Under the pieces are notes generated by a model, which had not been told where the DNA came from, searched no databases, and worked only from the letters and a program-made list of their open reading frames with translations. From contig DATGMD010000028.1 of NCBI GenBank assembly GCA_035293805.1, positions 87,873-151,872 of the forward strand: a stretch of DNA of 64,000 nt, given 5' to 3'. Shown here one piece after another: positions 36,308 to 44,030 of the stretch (positions are counted from its first letter, which is position 1; each line of letters starts with the position of its first letter). Origin of the DNA: JAJPHF01 sp035293805. GTDB taxonomy: Bacteria > Chloroflexota > UBA6077 > JAJPHF01. The position numbers and the translations under genes were made by a program.

Positions 36308-37471
36308 GTGGCTACCGAGCACGAGTACCCGCGCTTCTCCGACGCCGAGTTCGCCCGCCGGCACCGCGCGCTCCGAGAGCGCATGGACGCGGCCGACGTC
36401 GGCGTCGTCCTCGCGTATGGCAGTGGCGGCGCCGGCAGCCAGGTGCAGTACCTGACGAACTGGCCCGTGACCACCGAGGCCTGGCTCCTCTTCCCGCGCG
36501 AGGGCGAGATGGTCATGCGCGTCCACTACTACAACCACGTGCCGCTCGCCCGCCGCGCCTCGATCGTGCCCGATGTCGCCTGGCGCGGCGTGGACGGCGC
36601 GACCACGATGGCGGAGGAGCTAAAGCGGCGGGGGCTCGACCGGGGTCGCATCGGCCTGGCCGGCCCGCTGCCCTGGTTCTCCTACGAGCGGCTGAAAGCG
36701 CTCCTGCCCGACGCGCGCATCGTCCCGTTCAACCAGGTGTTTACCGACCTGTTCATGGTGAAGAGCGACGAGGAGATCGCGTGGGCGCGGCGCGGTGCCG
36801 CCCTCGGCGATCGCGCCATGGCGGCGCTGGAGCGCGAGGCCAGGCCCGGCATCACCGAGTTCGACCTCGCCGCCATCGTGCAGGGCGCCTACCTGCCCCA
36901 CGGCGGCCGCAACGTCATCCACTTCATGTCCACCACGCCGATGGCCGCGCCCGACGTCTGCGTGCCCGCGCAGTACCAGTCGCACCGCGTGATCCGGCCA
37001 GGCGACGTGCTGATTACCGAGATCAGCGTGAGCTACTGGGGCTACGGGGGCCAGTGCCTGCGGCCCTTCGCCATCGGCGCCGAGCCCACGCCCGAGTACG
37101 AGCGCCTCTACGAGGTGGCCGAGGCGGCGTTCTACGCGGTCGCGAAGGCGCTGAAGACGGGCGCTTCGCCAGCCGACGTGCTGGCGGCGAGCGACCTGAT
37201 CGAGGAGGCCGGCTACTCCATCTACGACGACCTGGTGCACGGCTACGGCAACGGCTACCTGCCGCCGGTGATGCGCACGCGCGGCACCAGCGTCGAGGAC
37301 CCGCCGGCCGACTTCCGCTACCCCGAGAACAGCCTGTGGGTGATCCAGCCGAACGTCATCACGCGGGACGAGCGCATGGGCCTCCAGGTGGGCGACGTGG
37401 TGCGCGTCACGGCGAACGGGGCCGAGCGCCTGCAAGAGTACCCGCTGCAGTTCGTGCGCTGCGGCCGCTAA
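36308..37471 (+). CDS. M24 (pita-bread) family protein lacking metal ligands
   Basis: The 387-residue protein has the two-domain creatinase/prolidase layout: VQYLTNWPVTTEAWLLFP and VGIAGP-like RIGLAGPLPW in the N-domain, then FMVKSDEEIAWARRGAALGD. Of the five M24 metal ligands only the His of HGYGNGYLPP remains. The usual D-x-G and D-x-T-R sites read ITEISVSYWGYGGQCLRPF, and the E-P-G site reads IQPN. It is therefore probably metal-independent like creatinase, or a non-enzymatic relative. GTG 36308 follows GGAGGATAG. The family assignment is firm; activity is unknown. Confidence 0.85.
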   Translation: MATEHEYPRFSDAEFARRHRALRERMDAADVGVVLAYGSGGAGSQVQYLTNWPVTTEAWLLFPREGEMVMRVHYYNHVPLARRASIVPDVAWRGVDGATTMAEELKRRGLDRGRIGLAGPLPWFSYERLKALLPDARIVPFNQVFTDLFMVKSDEEIAWARRGAALGDRAMAALEREARPGITEFDLAAIVQGAYLPHGGRNVIHFMSTTPMAAPDVCVPAQYQSHRVIRPGDVLITEISVSYWGYGGQCLRPFAIGAEPTPEYERLYEVAEAAFYAVAKALKTGASPADVLAASDLIEEAGYSIYDDLVHGYGNGYLPPVMRTRGTSVEDPPADFRYPENSLWVIQPNVITRDERMGLQVGDVVRVTANGAERLQEYPLQFVRCGR

Positions 37472-37538
37472 CCCCGGCCGCCCCGCGCCAGCACTCCGGC
37501 CCGCGCCGCCTTCATGGCGCGCAAGCAGGCGGCTGATG

Positions 37539-37647
37539 CCTTGCAGCGTTAAGCGATCTGCGACTTGCTGTCGGCGGAATGAGCGGACTCCAGCCCCTCG
37601 CGCACTCGACCTTGCAGCGTTAAGCGATCTACGACTTGCTGTCGGCG
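37539..37647. CRISPR. Possible minimal CRISPR-like element: two repeats, one spacer
   Basis: A 38-bp unit starting CCTTGCAGCGTTAAGCGATC occurs at 37539-37576 and 37610-37647 with one difference (G or A after GATCT). The intervening 33 bp is unrelated. Repeat and spacer sizes fit CRISPR, but two repeats alone cannot prove it. No cas gene is in the window. It could be a decayed array or a simple direct repeat. Confidence 0.4.
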
Positions 37648-37721
37648 CTGCCCGACTGCCGATCTCTCTTTCGTGCCCGCTAGGAGCAGCTTGTGCAGGT
37701 TAGCTGAGCACTCGTCGCCTG

Positions 37722-37766
37722 GTAGGGGCGGGTTTCATGCCCGCCCGCGGCCGTCGAGGCCGCAGC
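37722..37766 (+). repeat. Dispersed palindromic repeat, copy 2
   Basis: It begins GTAGGGGCGGGTTTCATGCC and matches the minus-strand copy at 2897-2940 with a few differences, including the paired GGCCG...GGCCGCAGC end. Confidence 0.6.
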
Positions 37767-37810
37767 CCCGCCGGCGGCTGATACCGAATCCGGCGCTGGA
37801 GTTCCCAAAC

Positions 37811-37885
37811 TCTCTCCCCCTGCCAGAGGGCCGGGGTGAGGTCCGTCCCTCCCCCTCTCCCCCTGGGAGAGGGCCGGGGTGAGGG
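37811..37885. repeat. CTCTCCCCCTGGGAGAGGG palindromes, two units
   Basis: Two imperfect copies of a hairpin-forming unit (CTCTCCCCCTG, inverted CAGAGGG/GGGAGAGGG, then CCGGGGTGAG). The same unit, in opposite orientation, is repeated four times at 50097-50270. Confidence 0.75.
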
Positions 37886-38005
37886 CGCGCCCCGGTACCC
37901 CAACCACCGGGCCGGATCCGGTATGACTACTCAGCCTGAACGCACGCTGCACATGACGGCGAGTACGATCAACCCTATCGGCACTGCAACCGGAGGAAGC
38001 CGGCG

Positions 38006-39460
38006 CTAGCGGAGGCCGTTCGGCCCCGCGCCGACAAACGTCGGCCAGCTGCCGCAAGTGTCCACTACAGTCAGGGGCACGGTAGCTGACTGCCCGGCCG
38101 CCGACGGCCGAGTGAAGAAGCTCGTCTGCCGCGCTCCGGGCGGCAGATTGAGCGTGAACCCGCCAATCGCATTCGGTTCGCTGCCCGGAACCTCGATGAC
38201 ACCCCCGGTGGGGCTGCCGAACCGCAGCAAGTACAGCTCGTTCTGAGGCGTGCCGGCAGACGTGTTGGCGGTGATTGTCACCTGGAGGCGGCCGGTGCCG
38301 TCTGGCGCAACGGTTACCCCCACGTTCGGCCGGGGCGCGCACGTGCCCGGCGCGACGGTGGATGTCGGCGTCGGAGAGGTAGTCGGGGCGGCCGTTCTTG
38401 TCCGCGTGGGAGACCCGGTCGCGGTGGCCGCCGCCGCGCTCGTGGCGCTCGGAGACGGACTGGCGGTGCTGCTGGGAGTAGCTGTCACGGTGCTCGTCGA
38501 GGTAGGTGTGCCGGTCGGTGCCACGATGTTAATGACCTGCAGCTTCGCGGTCTCGTACACGCCCGCGTTATCCACGGACCAGTACTGCACGGAGTGCGTC
38601 CCGGTCCCCGACACAGTGAACGGGGCAGAGTATGTTTGCTGAGAGCCCTGGTCAACCCTGTAGTACGTGTTCGCCGTAAAGCCGCTGTAGACGCTGCGGG
38701 ACAGCGTGACCGTCACTGGCCCCGAATATTGCCCCTGCGCATCAGGCGCGGGACTCGTGCTCGCGGCCGTGACTGGTGGATCATGGACGAAGGGAATCGT
38801 GATCGTTTCTGCTGTGTCGGCTACGACGCTCACGTTGGTGATGCTGGCTGCCACGTAGGGGCTCCAGGCGGGCGGGGTAGCGGTGATGGCGTAGGGAGTG
38901 TTGTTGGGAGCGCCCGGCGTAGGGAAGAGCCAGAGCGAGGCATCACCGGCGGCGTTGGTGGTCAAAGGAGCTGTGGCGGTTTTGGAGTACCCACTATAGC
39001 CGTAGCCAGTGAGTGTACCAATCGGCAAGTTGGGGCTATAGACGCCGCCCACGCTCAGAACTACACCGGACTGCGGGTTGCCATTAGAGTCCTGGACATG
39101 CACGCTGACTCGCTTGACCGGCAGCGAGATGTCCATCGTCGTGTTTTGGCTGAGGGCCAGGGAAGAAGGGGAGGATGGGTCAGGGTCGATATAGTACGAC
39201 TGCGGGGCGTTGATCGACGGGCTGTTGTTATAAGCGTTGACCTGAACGGAATAGTTGCCGGGCGCCACCTGGAAGGAATAAGCGCCGGTGCTGGAGGTAG
39301 TGGTCGTCGTCCAATCCGAGCTGCCGGCGGGGGCCAGGCCGACGGTCTGATTGGGAATGCCGTTGCCCGACGGGTCCAGCACTCGCCCGCTTAACGTGAC
39401 GCCTGAGGATGAGGCCACGCTATTGGGCCCGCTGGCGCCTCCACCGGCGAGCTGAAGCAA
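38006..39460 (-). CDS. Secreted Ser/Thr-rich protein with carboxypeptidase-regulatory-like domain; 5' end unclear
   Basis: As read from TTG 39460 it has 484 residues. There is a carboxypeptidase-regulatory-like (Cna-B style) beta domain (VTLSGRVLDPSGNGIPNQTV, GAYSFQVAPGNYSVQVNAY), a second beta domain, and an Ig-like OmpL47-type segment (YYRVDQGSQQTYSAPFTVSG, HSVQYWSVDNAG). A Thr/Ser/Pro linker (about 325-375) and a terminal beta domain with two Cys follow. Just upstream, in frame, a hydrophobic run (RRGALWIPLILLQLAGGG) looks like the signal peptide, but no ATG, GTG or TTG precedes it before a stop. The true start is therefore missing or frameshifted. Base composition is AT-richer than its neighbours. 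Confidence 0.6.
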   Translation of the reverse strand: MLQLAGGGASGPNSVASSSGVTLSGRVLDPSGNGIPNQTVGLAPAGSSDWTTTTTSSTGAYSFQVAPGNYSVQVNAYNNSPSINAPQSYYIDPDPSSPSSLALSQNTTMDISLPVKRVSVHVQDSNGNPQSGVVLSVGGVYSPNLPIGTLTGYGYSGYSKTATAPLTTNAAGDASLWLFPTPGAPNNTPYAITATPPAWSPYVAASITNVSVVADTAETITIPFVHDPPVTAASTSPAPDAQGQYSGPVTVTLSRSVYSGFTANTYYRVDQGSQQTYSAPFTVSGTGTHSVQYWSVDNAGVYETAKLQVINIVAPTGTPTSTSTVTATPSSTASPSPSATSAAAATATGSPTRTRTAAPTTSPTPTSTVAPGTCAPRPNVGVTVAPDGTGRLQVTITANTSAGTPQNELYLLRFGSPTGGVIEVPGSEPNAIGGFTLNLPPGARQTSFFTRPSAAGQSATVPLTVVDTCGSWPTFVGAGPNGLR

Positions 39461-39561
39461 TATGAGAGGAATCCAGAGTGCCCCCCGCCTTTCGCGCTCG
39501 TTTCGCGGCCCGGCTGGCTGAGCCGGACGCCCGCCCCCCGCCGATAGCTTCTATAGTGAGA

Positions 39562-39810
39562 GGCCGCGAGGCGCGCAGGAGAGCGCCTGCCTCCCGGTGC
39601 GACGTGGTCGCCGGCATTCCCCGTACACGCCTCTCTCCGCGCCCGGCCCGGGGCCTCCCCCCGCCGGCCCGGCCCGCCGCGAGCCATCGAGGGAGTATCG
39701 TACGGGGCAAACGATGCGACCTTCCGCGCCCGAGGAGCACGCGCCAACCCGCGCCCGGCCTAGCAGTTAACCATCCGGTAAAGGAGCATCGTTTGACCGT
39801 TCCTCGGATA
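39562..39810 (-). repeat. Structured dispersed element, copy A
   Basis: Read on the minus strand from TATCCGAGGAACGGTCAAAC, this is a 249-bp imperfect copy of 49824-50084. Both contain the inverted pairs AAACGATGC/GCATCGTTT and CCCCGTAC/GTACGGGG, conserved exactly, while the sequence between them differs. It lies upstream of, and points towards, the secreted-protein gene at 38006-39460. It could be a structured RNA, a leader or a non-autonomous mobile element. Confidence 0.75.
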
Positions 39811-39904
39811 AACACACGCACCCGTGGACGAAGCCGATCGCGCGAGCGCGGTGCCCCGTCCACGCGCCAGCGGCGGGCGCGGACCGGCCGGGCGCCCCGC
39901 GAGC

Positions 39905-39934
39905 TTTACAGCGCCCGCGACTGCCCCGTAAGAT
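39905..39934 (+). promoter_or_regulatory. Promoter of the substrate-binding protein gene
   Basis: TTTACA (39905-39910) and TAAGAT (39929-39934) are spaced by 18 bp. The leader before ATG 40088 would be about 145 bases. Confidence 0.5.
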
Positions 39935-40087
39935 GCCTGTGGTGGCCGACCGGAGCTCTACCATCAGCGTGATGCATCTCAGGCAGAGCGACCACGGCAC
40001 AGGCGCCCGCCGCTGGCCCGCCGATGAGGGGGTGCCGCGCGGCCGGCCAGCGATGATGCGCTCTGATCCCCACAGAGGAGAGTAGCG

Positions 40088-41215
40088 ATGCGTGCGCGTG
40101 ATGTGTTGATTCGGCTGGTGCCCGGGCTGCTCGGCCTGCTGCTCGTCGCGGCGTGCGCGGCGCCCGGCGCGCCGGCCAAGCCCGCGGCATCGGGCGCCGC
40201 GCCGGCTAGCCCGCCCACCGCCAGCGCGACGGCGGCATCACAATCCACCCAGGCGCCCGCCCTCGCGGACGCCAAGCTGCCCGCGCCCACCACCGTGCAT
40301 TTCGGCTACACGCCGCTGCTCTCCGGCGGCCCGGTGTTCGTGGGCCTGGAGCGCGGCTATTTCGAAGAGATGAACATCAACCTGGACATGGTCCGCTTCA
40401 ACTCGGGCGCCCTGATGATCGCGCCGCTGGCGAACGGCGACCTGGACGCCGGTAGCGGTGGCACCTCGCCGGGGCTCTACAACGCCTTCGCCCGCGACGT
40501 GCGCCTGAAAGTGGTCAGCGACAACGGCAGCTCGCGCGCCGGCAACGGCACCAGCATCGCGCTCGTGCGCAAGGACCTGTGGGACTCGGGCGCGATCCGC
40601 TCCCCGCAGGACCTGCGCGGTCGCCGCGTCAGCTTCGCGACCGAGGGCAGCCCGATCGACTACATGATGCGCAACCTGCTCGACCAGAACAACATGACGA
40701 TGGACGACATGGACGTGCAGCGGCTGACCTCGGCCGACGCGATGGTGGGGCTGCAGAATCGCGCGGTCGACGTGGCGACGGCTGCCGAGCCGTTCCCGAC
40801 CCAGGCCGAGCAGATGGGTGTGGCCGTCAAGTGGCTGAACGACGGCGACGTGGTGCCCGGCTACCAGATCAGCACGATCATGTACTCCGAGAAGTTCGTC
40901 GCCCAGCCCGCCGCGCCGCGCGCCTTCATGGTGGCCTACGTGCGCTCGGTGCGCGACTACCTGGCGGCGGACAGCGGTCGCGCCGACGAGGGCATGCGCG
41001 AGGCGATCAGCAAGTGGACGACCGTCCCGGCCGACCTCATCGCCCAGTCGGGCGCCGCGTACATCCGCCCGAACGGCCGCGTCGACGTGGACGACATGTA
41101 CAAGCAGCAGGACTTCTGGATTCGCCACGGTGTGATGAAGGACCGCGTCGACCTCACGCCCTTCGTCGACATGAGCTACGTGGACTACGCGAACCAGATC
41201 CTCGGCGACCGTTAG
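40088..41215 (+). CDS. ABC transporter substrate-binding lipoprotein, NMT1/TauA type
   Basis: The 375-residue protein has a lipoprotein signal (LVPGLLGLLLVAAC, Cys about residue 23), then an Ala/Pro linker. The binding fold shows VHFGYTPLLSGGPVFVGLER, GYFEEMNINLDMV, ANGDLDAGSGGTSPGLYNAF and DLRGRRVSFATEGSPIDYMM. ATG 40088 has GAGGAGAG upstream. No permease or ATPase gene is adjacent. The next gene in the same direction encodes a UbiD-type decarboxylase, so an aromatic acid is a possible ligand, inferred from position alone. Confidence 0.88.
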   Translation: MRARDVLIRLVPGLLGLLLVAACAAPGAPAKPAASGAAPASPPTASATAASQSTQAPALADAKLPAPTTVHFGYTPLLSGGPVFVGLERGYFEEMNINLDMVRFNSGALMIAPLANGDLDAGSGGTSPGLYNAFARDVRLKVVSDNGSSRAGNGTSIALVRKDLWDSGAIRSPQDLRGRRVSFATEGSPIDYMMRNLLDQNNMTMDDMDVQRLTSADAMVGLQNRAVDVATAAEPFPTQAEQMGVAVKWLNDGDVVPGYQISTIMYSEKFVAQPAAPRAFMVAYVRSVRDYLAADSGRADEGMREAISKWTTVPADLIAQSGAAYIRPNGRVDVDDMYKQQDFWIRHGVMKDRVDLTPFVDMSYVDYANQILGDR

Positions 41216-41217
41216 CG

Positions 41218-41290
41218 AGTACTGAGTGCTGAGTACTGGGTACTGAGTGGCCCACCGGGACTCCGTACTCCGTACTCAGCACTCAGTACT
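41218..41290. repeat. 19-bp perfect inverted repeat of AGTACTGAGTGCTGAGTAC
   Basis: The left arm (41218-41236) and right arm (41272-41290) are perfect complements across a 35-base loop that contains further TACTGAGT and ACTCCGTACT copies. It fills the gap between the binding-protein and ubiD genes and may act as a terminator or as mRNA-stabilising structure. Confidence 0.75.
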
Positions 41291-41299
41291 GGGGGTAAG

Positions 41300-42943
41300 A
41301 TGGGTTACTACGCCGACCTGCGGGAGTACCTGGATGCGCTGGAGAGCGCGGGCAAGCTGCGCTGTATCCACCGTGAGATCAACAAGGACACGGAGCTGCA
41401 CCCCCTGGTGAAGTGGCAGTTCCGCGGCCTGGACGAAGAGCAGCGCACCGGCTGGCTGTTCGACAACCTCACCGACCTCGCGGGGCGCCATTACCAGGCG
41501 CGCGTCGCCTCCGCGGTGCTGGCGCCGTCGCGCGCGGTCTACGCCATGGGGCTCCAGTGCCGCCCCGAGGAGATCTGGGACCGCTGGCAGGAGGCGTACC
41601 GCAACCCCATCGAGCCGCGCCTGGTCGAGGCGGGGCCGGTCAAGGAAGTGGTCCTGAAGGGCGCGGATCTGGAGCGCTCCGGCGGGCTCAACGCCTTCCC
41701 GATCCCGATGTCGACCAACGGCTGGGAGGCGCTGCCGCGCATGACGGCGCTGTGCTGGCACACCCGCGACGTCGAGACGGACACCGGCACGATCAACGTC
41801 GGCATCTACAACGGCGTGCCCATGTCGCCAACCCGCACGACCTGCCGCTTGCAGCACGGCGCGCAGATGCGCCTGCACGTTCAGAAGGCCCGCGCCCGCG
41901 GCGAGCCGCTGCAGGCGGCCGTGGTCGTGGGCGCCGTGCCGGTGATCGGCATGACGGCCTCGGCGAAGGCGCCTTACGGCCTGAGCGAGCTGGCGCTCGC
42001 CGGGGGGCTGGCGCGCGAGCCGATCCCGGTCGTGCGCTGCGAGACGGTCGACCTGGTGGTGCCGGCGACGGCCGAGATCGTGCTCGAAGGCGAGATCGAC
42101 GTGACGCAGGTCGAGCCCGATCCGCCGAGCGGCGAGCACACCGGCTACATGATCGTCGGCGCCGACGTGTTCGCCTTCCACGTCAAGTGCATCACGCACC
42201 GCCGCAACCCGATCTGGCACGACTTCATCAGCCAGATGCCGCCGAGCGAGTCGAGCTGCATGCGCGCCGTGGGCGTCGAGGGCACGATGCTGAGCTTCCT
42301 GCGAAAGGACTGCGGCATCCCGCAGGTGAAGGCCGTGGCCCAGCACGACATGGGCGGCTCGTGGCGCATCATGGGCGTGCAGTTCCAGGACGTGGCGGGC
42401 GTGCGCACGCACAATTCGACGGTGTGGCAGGCGCTCTACGCGTGTCTCAGCAAGTCGCCAGACTGGCCGAAGATCGTCATTGCCGTAGACGACGACATCG
42501 ACCCGCACGACGCCGACTCGCTGAACTGGGCGCTGGCGTTCCGCTTCCAGCCACACCGTGATCTGAAGGTGGTGCAAGGGCGCAGCGCCATCCTCGACCA
42601 GTCGGCCATGCCCCACAGCATGGAGACCTCCTACACGGCGCACTACCCGACGAGCAACAGCGGGCCGCAAGGCGCCTCCGCGATGCTGCTCGACGCCACG
42701 CGCAAGTGGCCCTACACACCGGTCTCGCTCCCGAAGCAGCCGTACATGGAGCGGGCGAAGGCGATCTGGGAGGAGCTAGGGCTGCCGGCGCTGCGGCCGC
42801 GGATGCCGTGGTACGGCTACGACCTCGGCGTGTGGCCGCAGGAGTTCGCGGAGCTGGCCGAGCTAGGCGAGCAGGGCCGCTTCGACGAGGTGGCTGCGCG
42901 CCTCATGGGCCACGCGCGCCGCGTCGAGCGCGGTCAGGTCTAG
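41300..42943 (+). CDS. UbiD family decarboxylase
   Basis: UbiD enzymes decarboxylate or carboxylate aromatic and unsaturated acids with prenylated FMN. The 547-residue protein shows YYADLREYLDALESAGKLRC, HREINKDTELHPLVK, NVGIYNGVPMSPTRTTCRL (prFMN region), ADVFAFHVKCITHRRNPIWH and EIDVTQVEPDPPSGEHTGYM, the last carrying the catalytic Glu near G-E-H-T-G-Y. KIVIAVDDDIDPHDADSLNW is the C-terminal family block. ATG 41300 follows GGGGGTAAG. No UbiX gene, needed for cofactor, is in the window. The exact substrate is unknown. Confidence 0.93.
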   Translation: MGYYADLREYLDALESAGKLRCIHREINKDTELHPLVKWQFRGLDEEQRTGWLFDNLTDLAGRHYQARVASAVLAPSRAVYAMGLQCRPEEIWDRWQEAYRNPIEPRLVEAGPVKEVVLKGADLERSGGLNAFPIPMSTNGWEALPRMTALCWHTRDVETDTGTINVGIYNGVPMSPTRTTCRLQHGAQMRLHVQKARARGEPLQAAVVVGAVPVIGMTASAKAPYGLSELALAGGLAREPIPVVRCETVDLVVPATAEIVLEGEIDVTQVEPDPPSGEHTGYMIVGADVFAFHVKCITHRRNPIWHDFISQMPPSESSCMRAVGVEGTMLSFLRKDCGIPQVKAVAQHDMGGSWRIMGVQFQDVAGVRTHNSTVWQALYACLSKSPDWPKIVIAVDDDIDPHDADSLNWALAFRFQPHRDLKVVQGRSAILDQSAMPHSMETSYTAHYPTSNSGPQGASAMLLDATRKWPYTPVSLPKQPYMERAKAIWEELGLPALRPRMPWYGYDLGVWPQEFAELAELGEQGRFDEVAARLMGHARRVERGQV

Positions 42944-42970
42944 GCCAACCCACCGGGCGGCTGCGACTCC

Positions 42971-43048
42971 CTACAGCGGTTTTCGCGGCCGTTGAGCCGC
43001 TGCCCGGCAGCGGCAGCGTAGGGCAGGGGCTCGTCCCCTGCCGCCCGG
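42971..43048 (+). repeat. CTACAGCGGTTTTCGCGG-type dispersed repeat, copy 1
   Basis: It runs CTACAGCGGTTTTCGCGGCC, GTTGAGCC, then GGGCTCGTCCCCTGCCGCCC. A minus-strand copy lies at 53162-53225, and the second half recurs at 60240-60270. Confidence 0.65.
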
Positions 43049-43154
43049 CAGCCGGGATGGCTCAGGCGCCGTGGCAACCGCTCTAAGCGTTGCAATCGCG
43101 GGTCGGCGCGATCGGTCGTCAGAGGCTGGACGGCCGCGGCGATGAGGGGGCGGC

Positions 43155-44021
43155 GTGTCGGGACTGGCGCTCGCGCTCGTGCTGCTCGCCGCGTGCATCC
43201 ACGCGAGTTGGAACCTGCTCGCCAAGCAGGCCGGCGACAAGCTCGCCTTTCTCTGGTGCAGCGCGCTCGTCAGCGCCGTCGTTTACTGCCCGCTGGGGCT
43301 CTGGTTGCTGCGTGCCTACCCGGTGCCGCCCGGCGGCTGGGCGATCATCGCGGCTAGCTCGCTGCTCGAGGGCGCCTACTACTGGGGGCTGGCACGAGCG
43401 TATCGCCACGGCGACCTGTCGCTCGTCTACCCGATTGCCCGCGGCACGGCGCCCCTGCTCGTGCCGGTCCTCGCGGCCGTGTTCCTGGGCGAGCGGCTGT
43501 CGCCGCTTGGCGCGGGCGGCGTGGGGCTGGTCGTCGTCGGGCTCCTGACGCTGCACCTCCCCGCGCTCAGCTGGCGGGGCGTGCGCGCGCTCGCCGGGGT
43601 GGTCGGGCAGGCGGGCACGCGCTACGCGCTCTTGACCGGCCTCTTCATCGCCGGCTACTCCACGCTCGACAAGCGCGGCGTGGCGCTCGTCCAGCCCGCG
43701 CTGTACAGCTACCTGCTGTTCTGTGGCATCACCGTCGCGCTCCTGCCGCTGCTCGCCGGGGCGGGCACGAAGGTCGCGGCCGAGTGGCGGCGCTCGCGGC
43801 AGGCGGTGCTCGCGGTCGGCCTGCTCTGCCCGCTGTCGTACGGGCTGGTGCTGGCCGCGCTGACGCTCGCCCCCGTAAGCTACGTCTCGCCCGCGCGCGA
43901 GGTGTCCGTCGTCATCGCCGCGCTGCTCGGCGCCTACGTGCTGCACGAGCCGTATGGCCGCCCGCGCCTCGTCGGCTCCGCGCTCATCGCCGGCGGCCTG
44001 GCGCTCCTGGTGCTGGGCTGA
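43155..44021 (+). CDS. EamA/DMT family transporter
   Basis: The 288-residue inner-membrane protein has about ten hydrophobic segments in two repeated halves. The N-terminal half starts LALALVLLAACIHASWNLLA (typical EamA A-x-x-W-A/G pattern), with YPIARGTAPLLVPVLAAVFL at the end of repeat 1. The second half has LSYGLVLAALTLAPVSYVSP and AREVSVVIAALLGAYVLHEP. These transporters export metabolites or amino acids. GTG 43155 follows GGGGGCGG. Substrate unknown. Confidence 0.85.
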   Translation: MSGLALALVLLAACIHASWNLLAKQAGDKLAFLWCSALVSAVVYCPLGLWLLRAYPVPPGGWAIIAASSLLEGAYYWGLARAYRHGDLSLVYPIARGTAPLLVPVLAAVFLGERLSPLGAGGVGLVVVGLLTLHLPALSWRGVRALAGVVGQAGTRYALLTGLFIAGYSTLDKRGVALVQPALYSYLLFCGITVALLPLLAGAGTKVAAEWRRSRQAVLAVGLLCPLSYGLVLAALTLAPVSYVSPAREVSVVIAALLGAYVLHEPYGRPRLVGSALIAGGLALLVLG

Positions 44022-44030
44022 GCCGCGGCC

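Noticed and set aside
39420..39863. Small open frames inside the structured element (also at 49660-50268)
   Set aside because: Similar peptides arise because the DNA repeats are homologous; no ribosome site and no codon preference, so coding is not supported.
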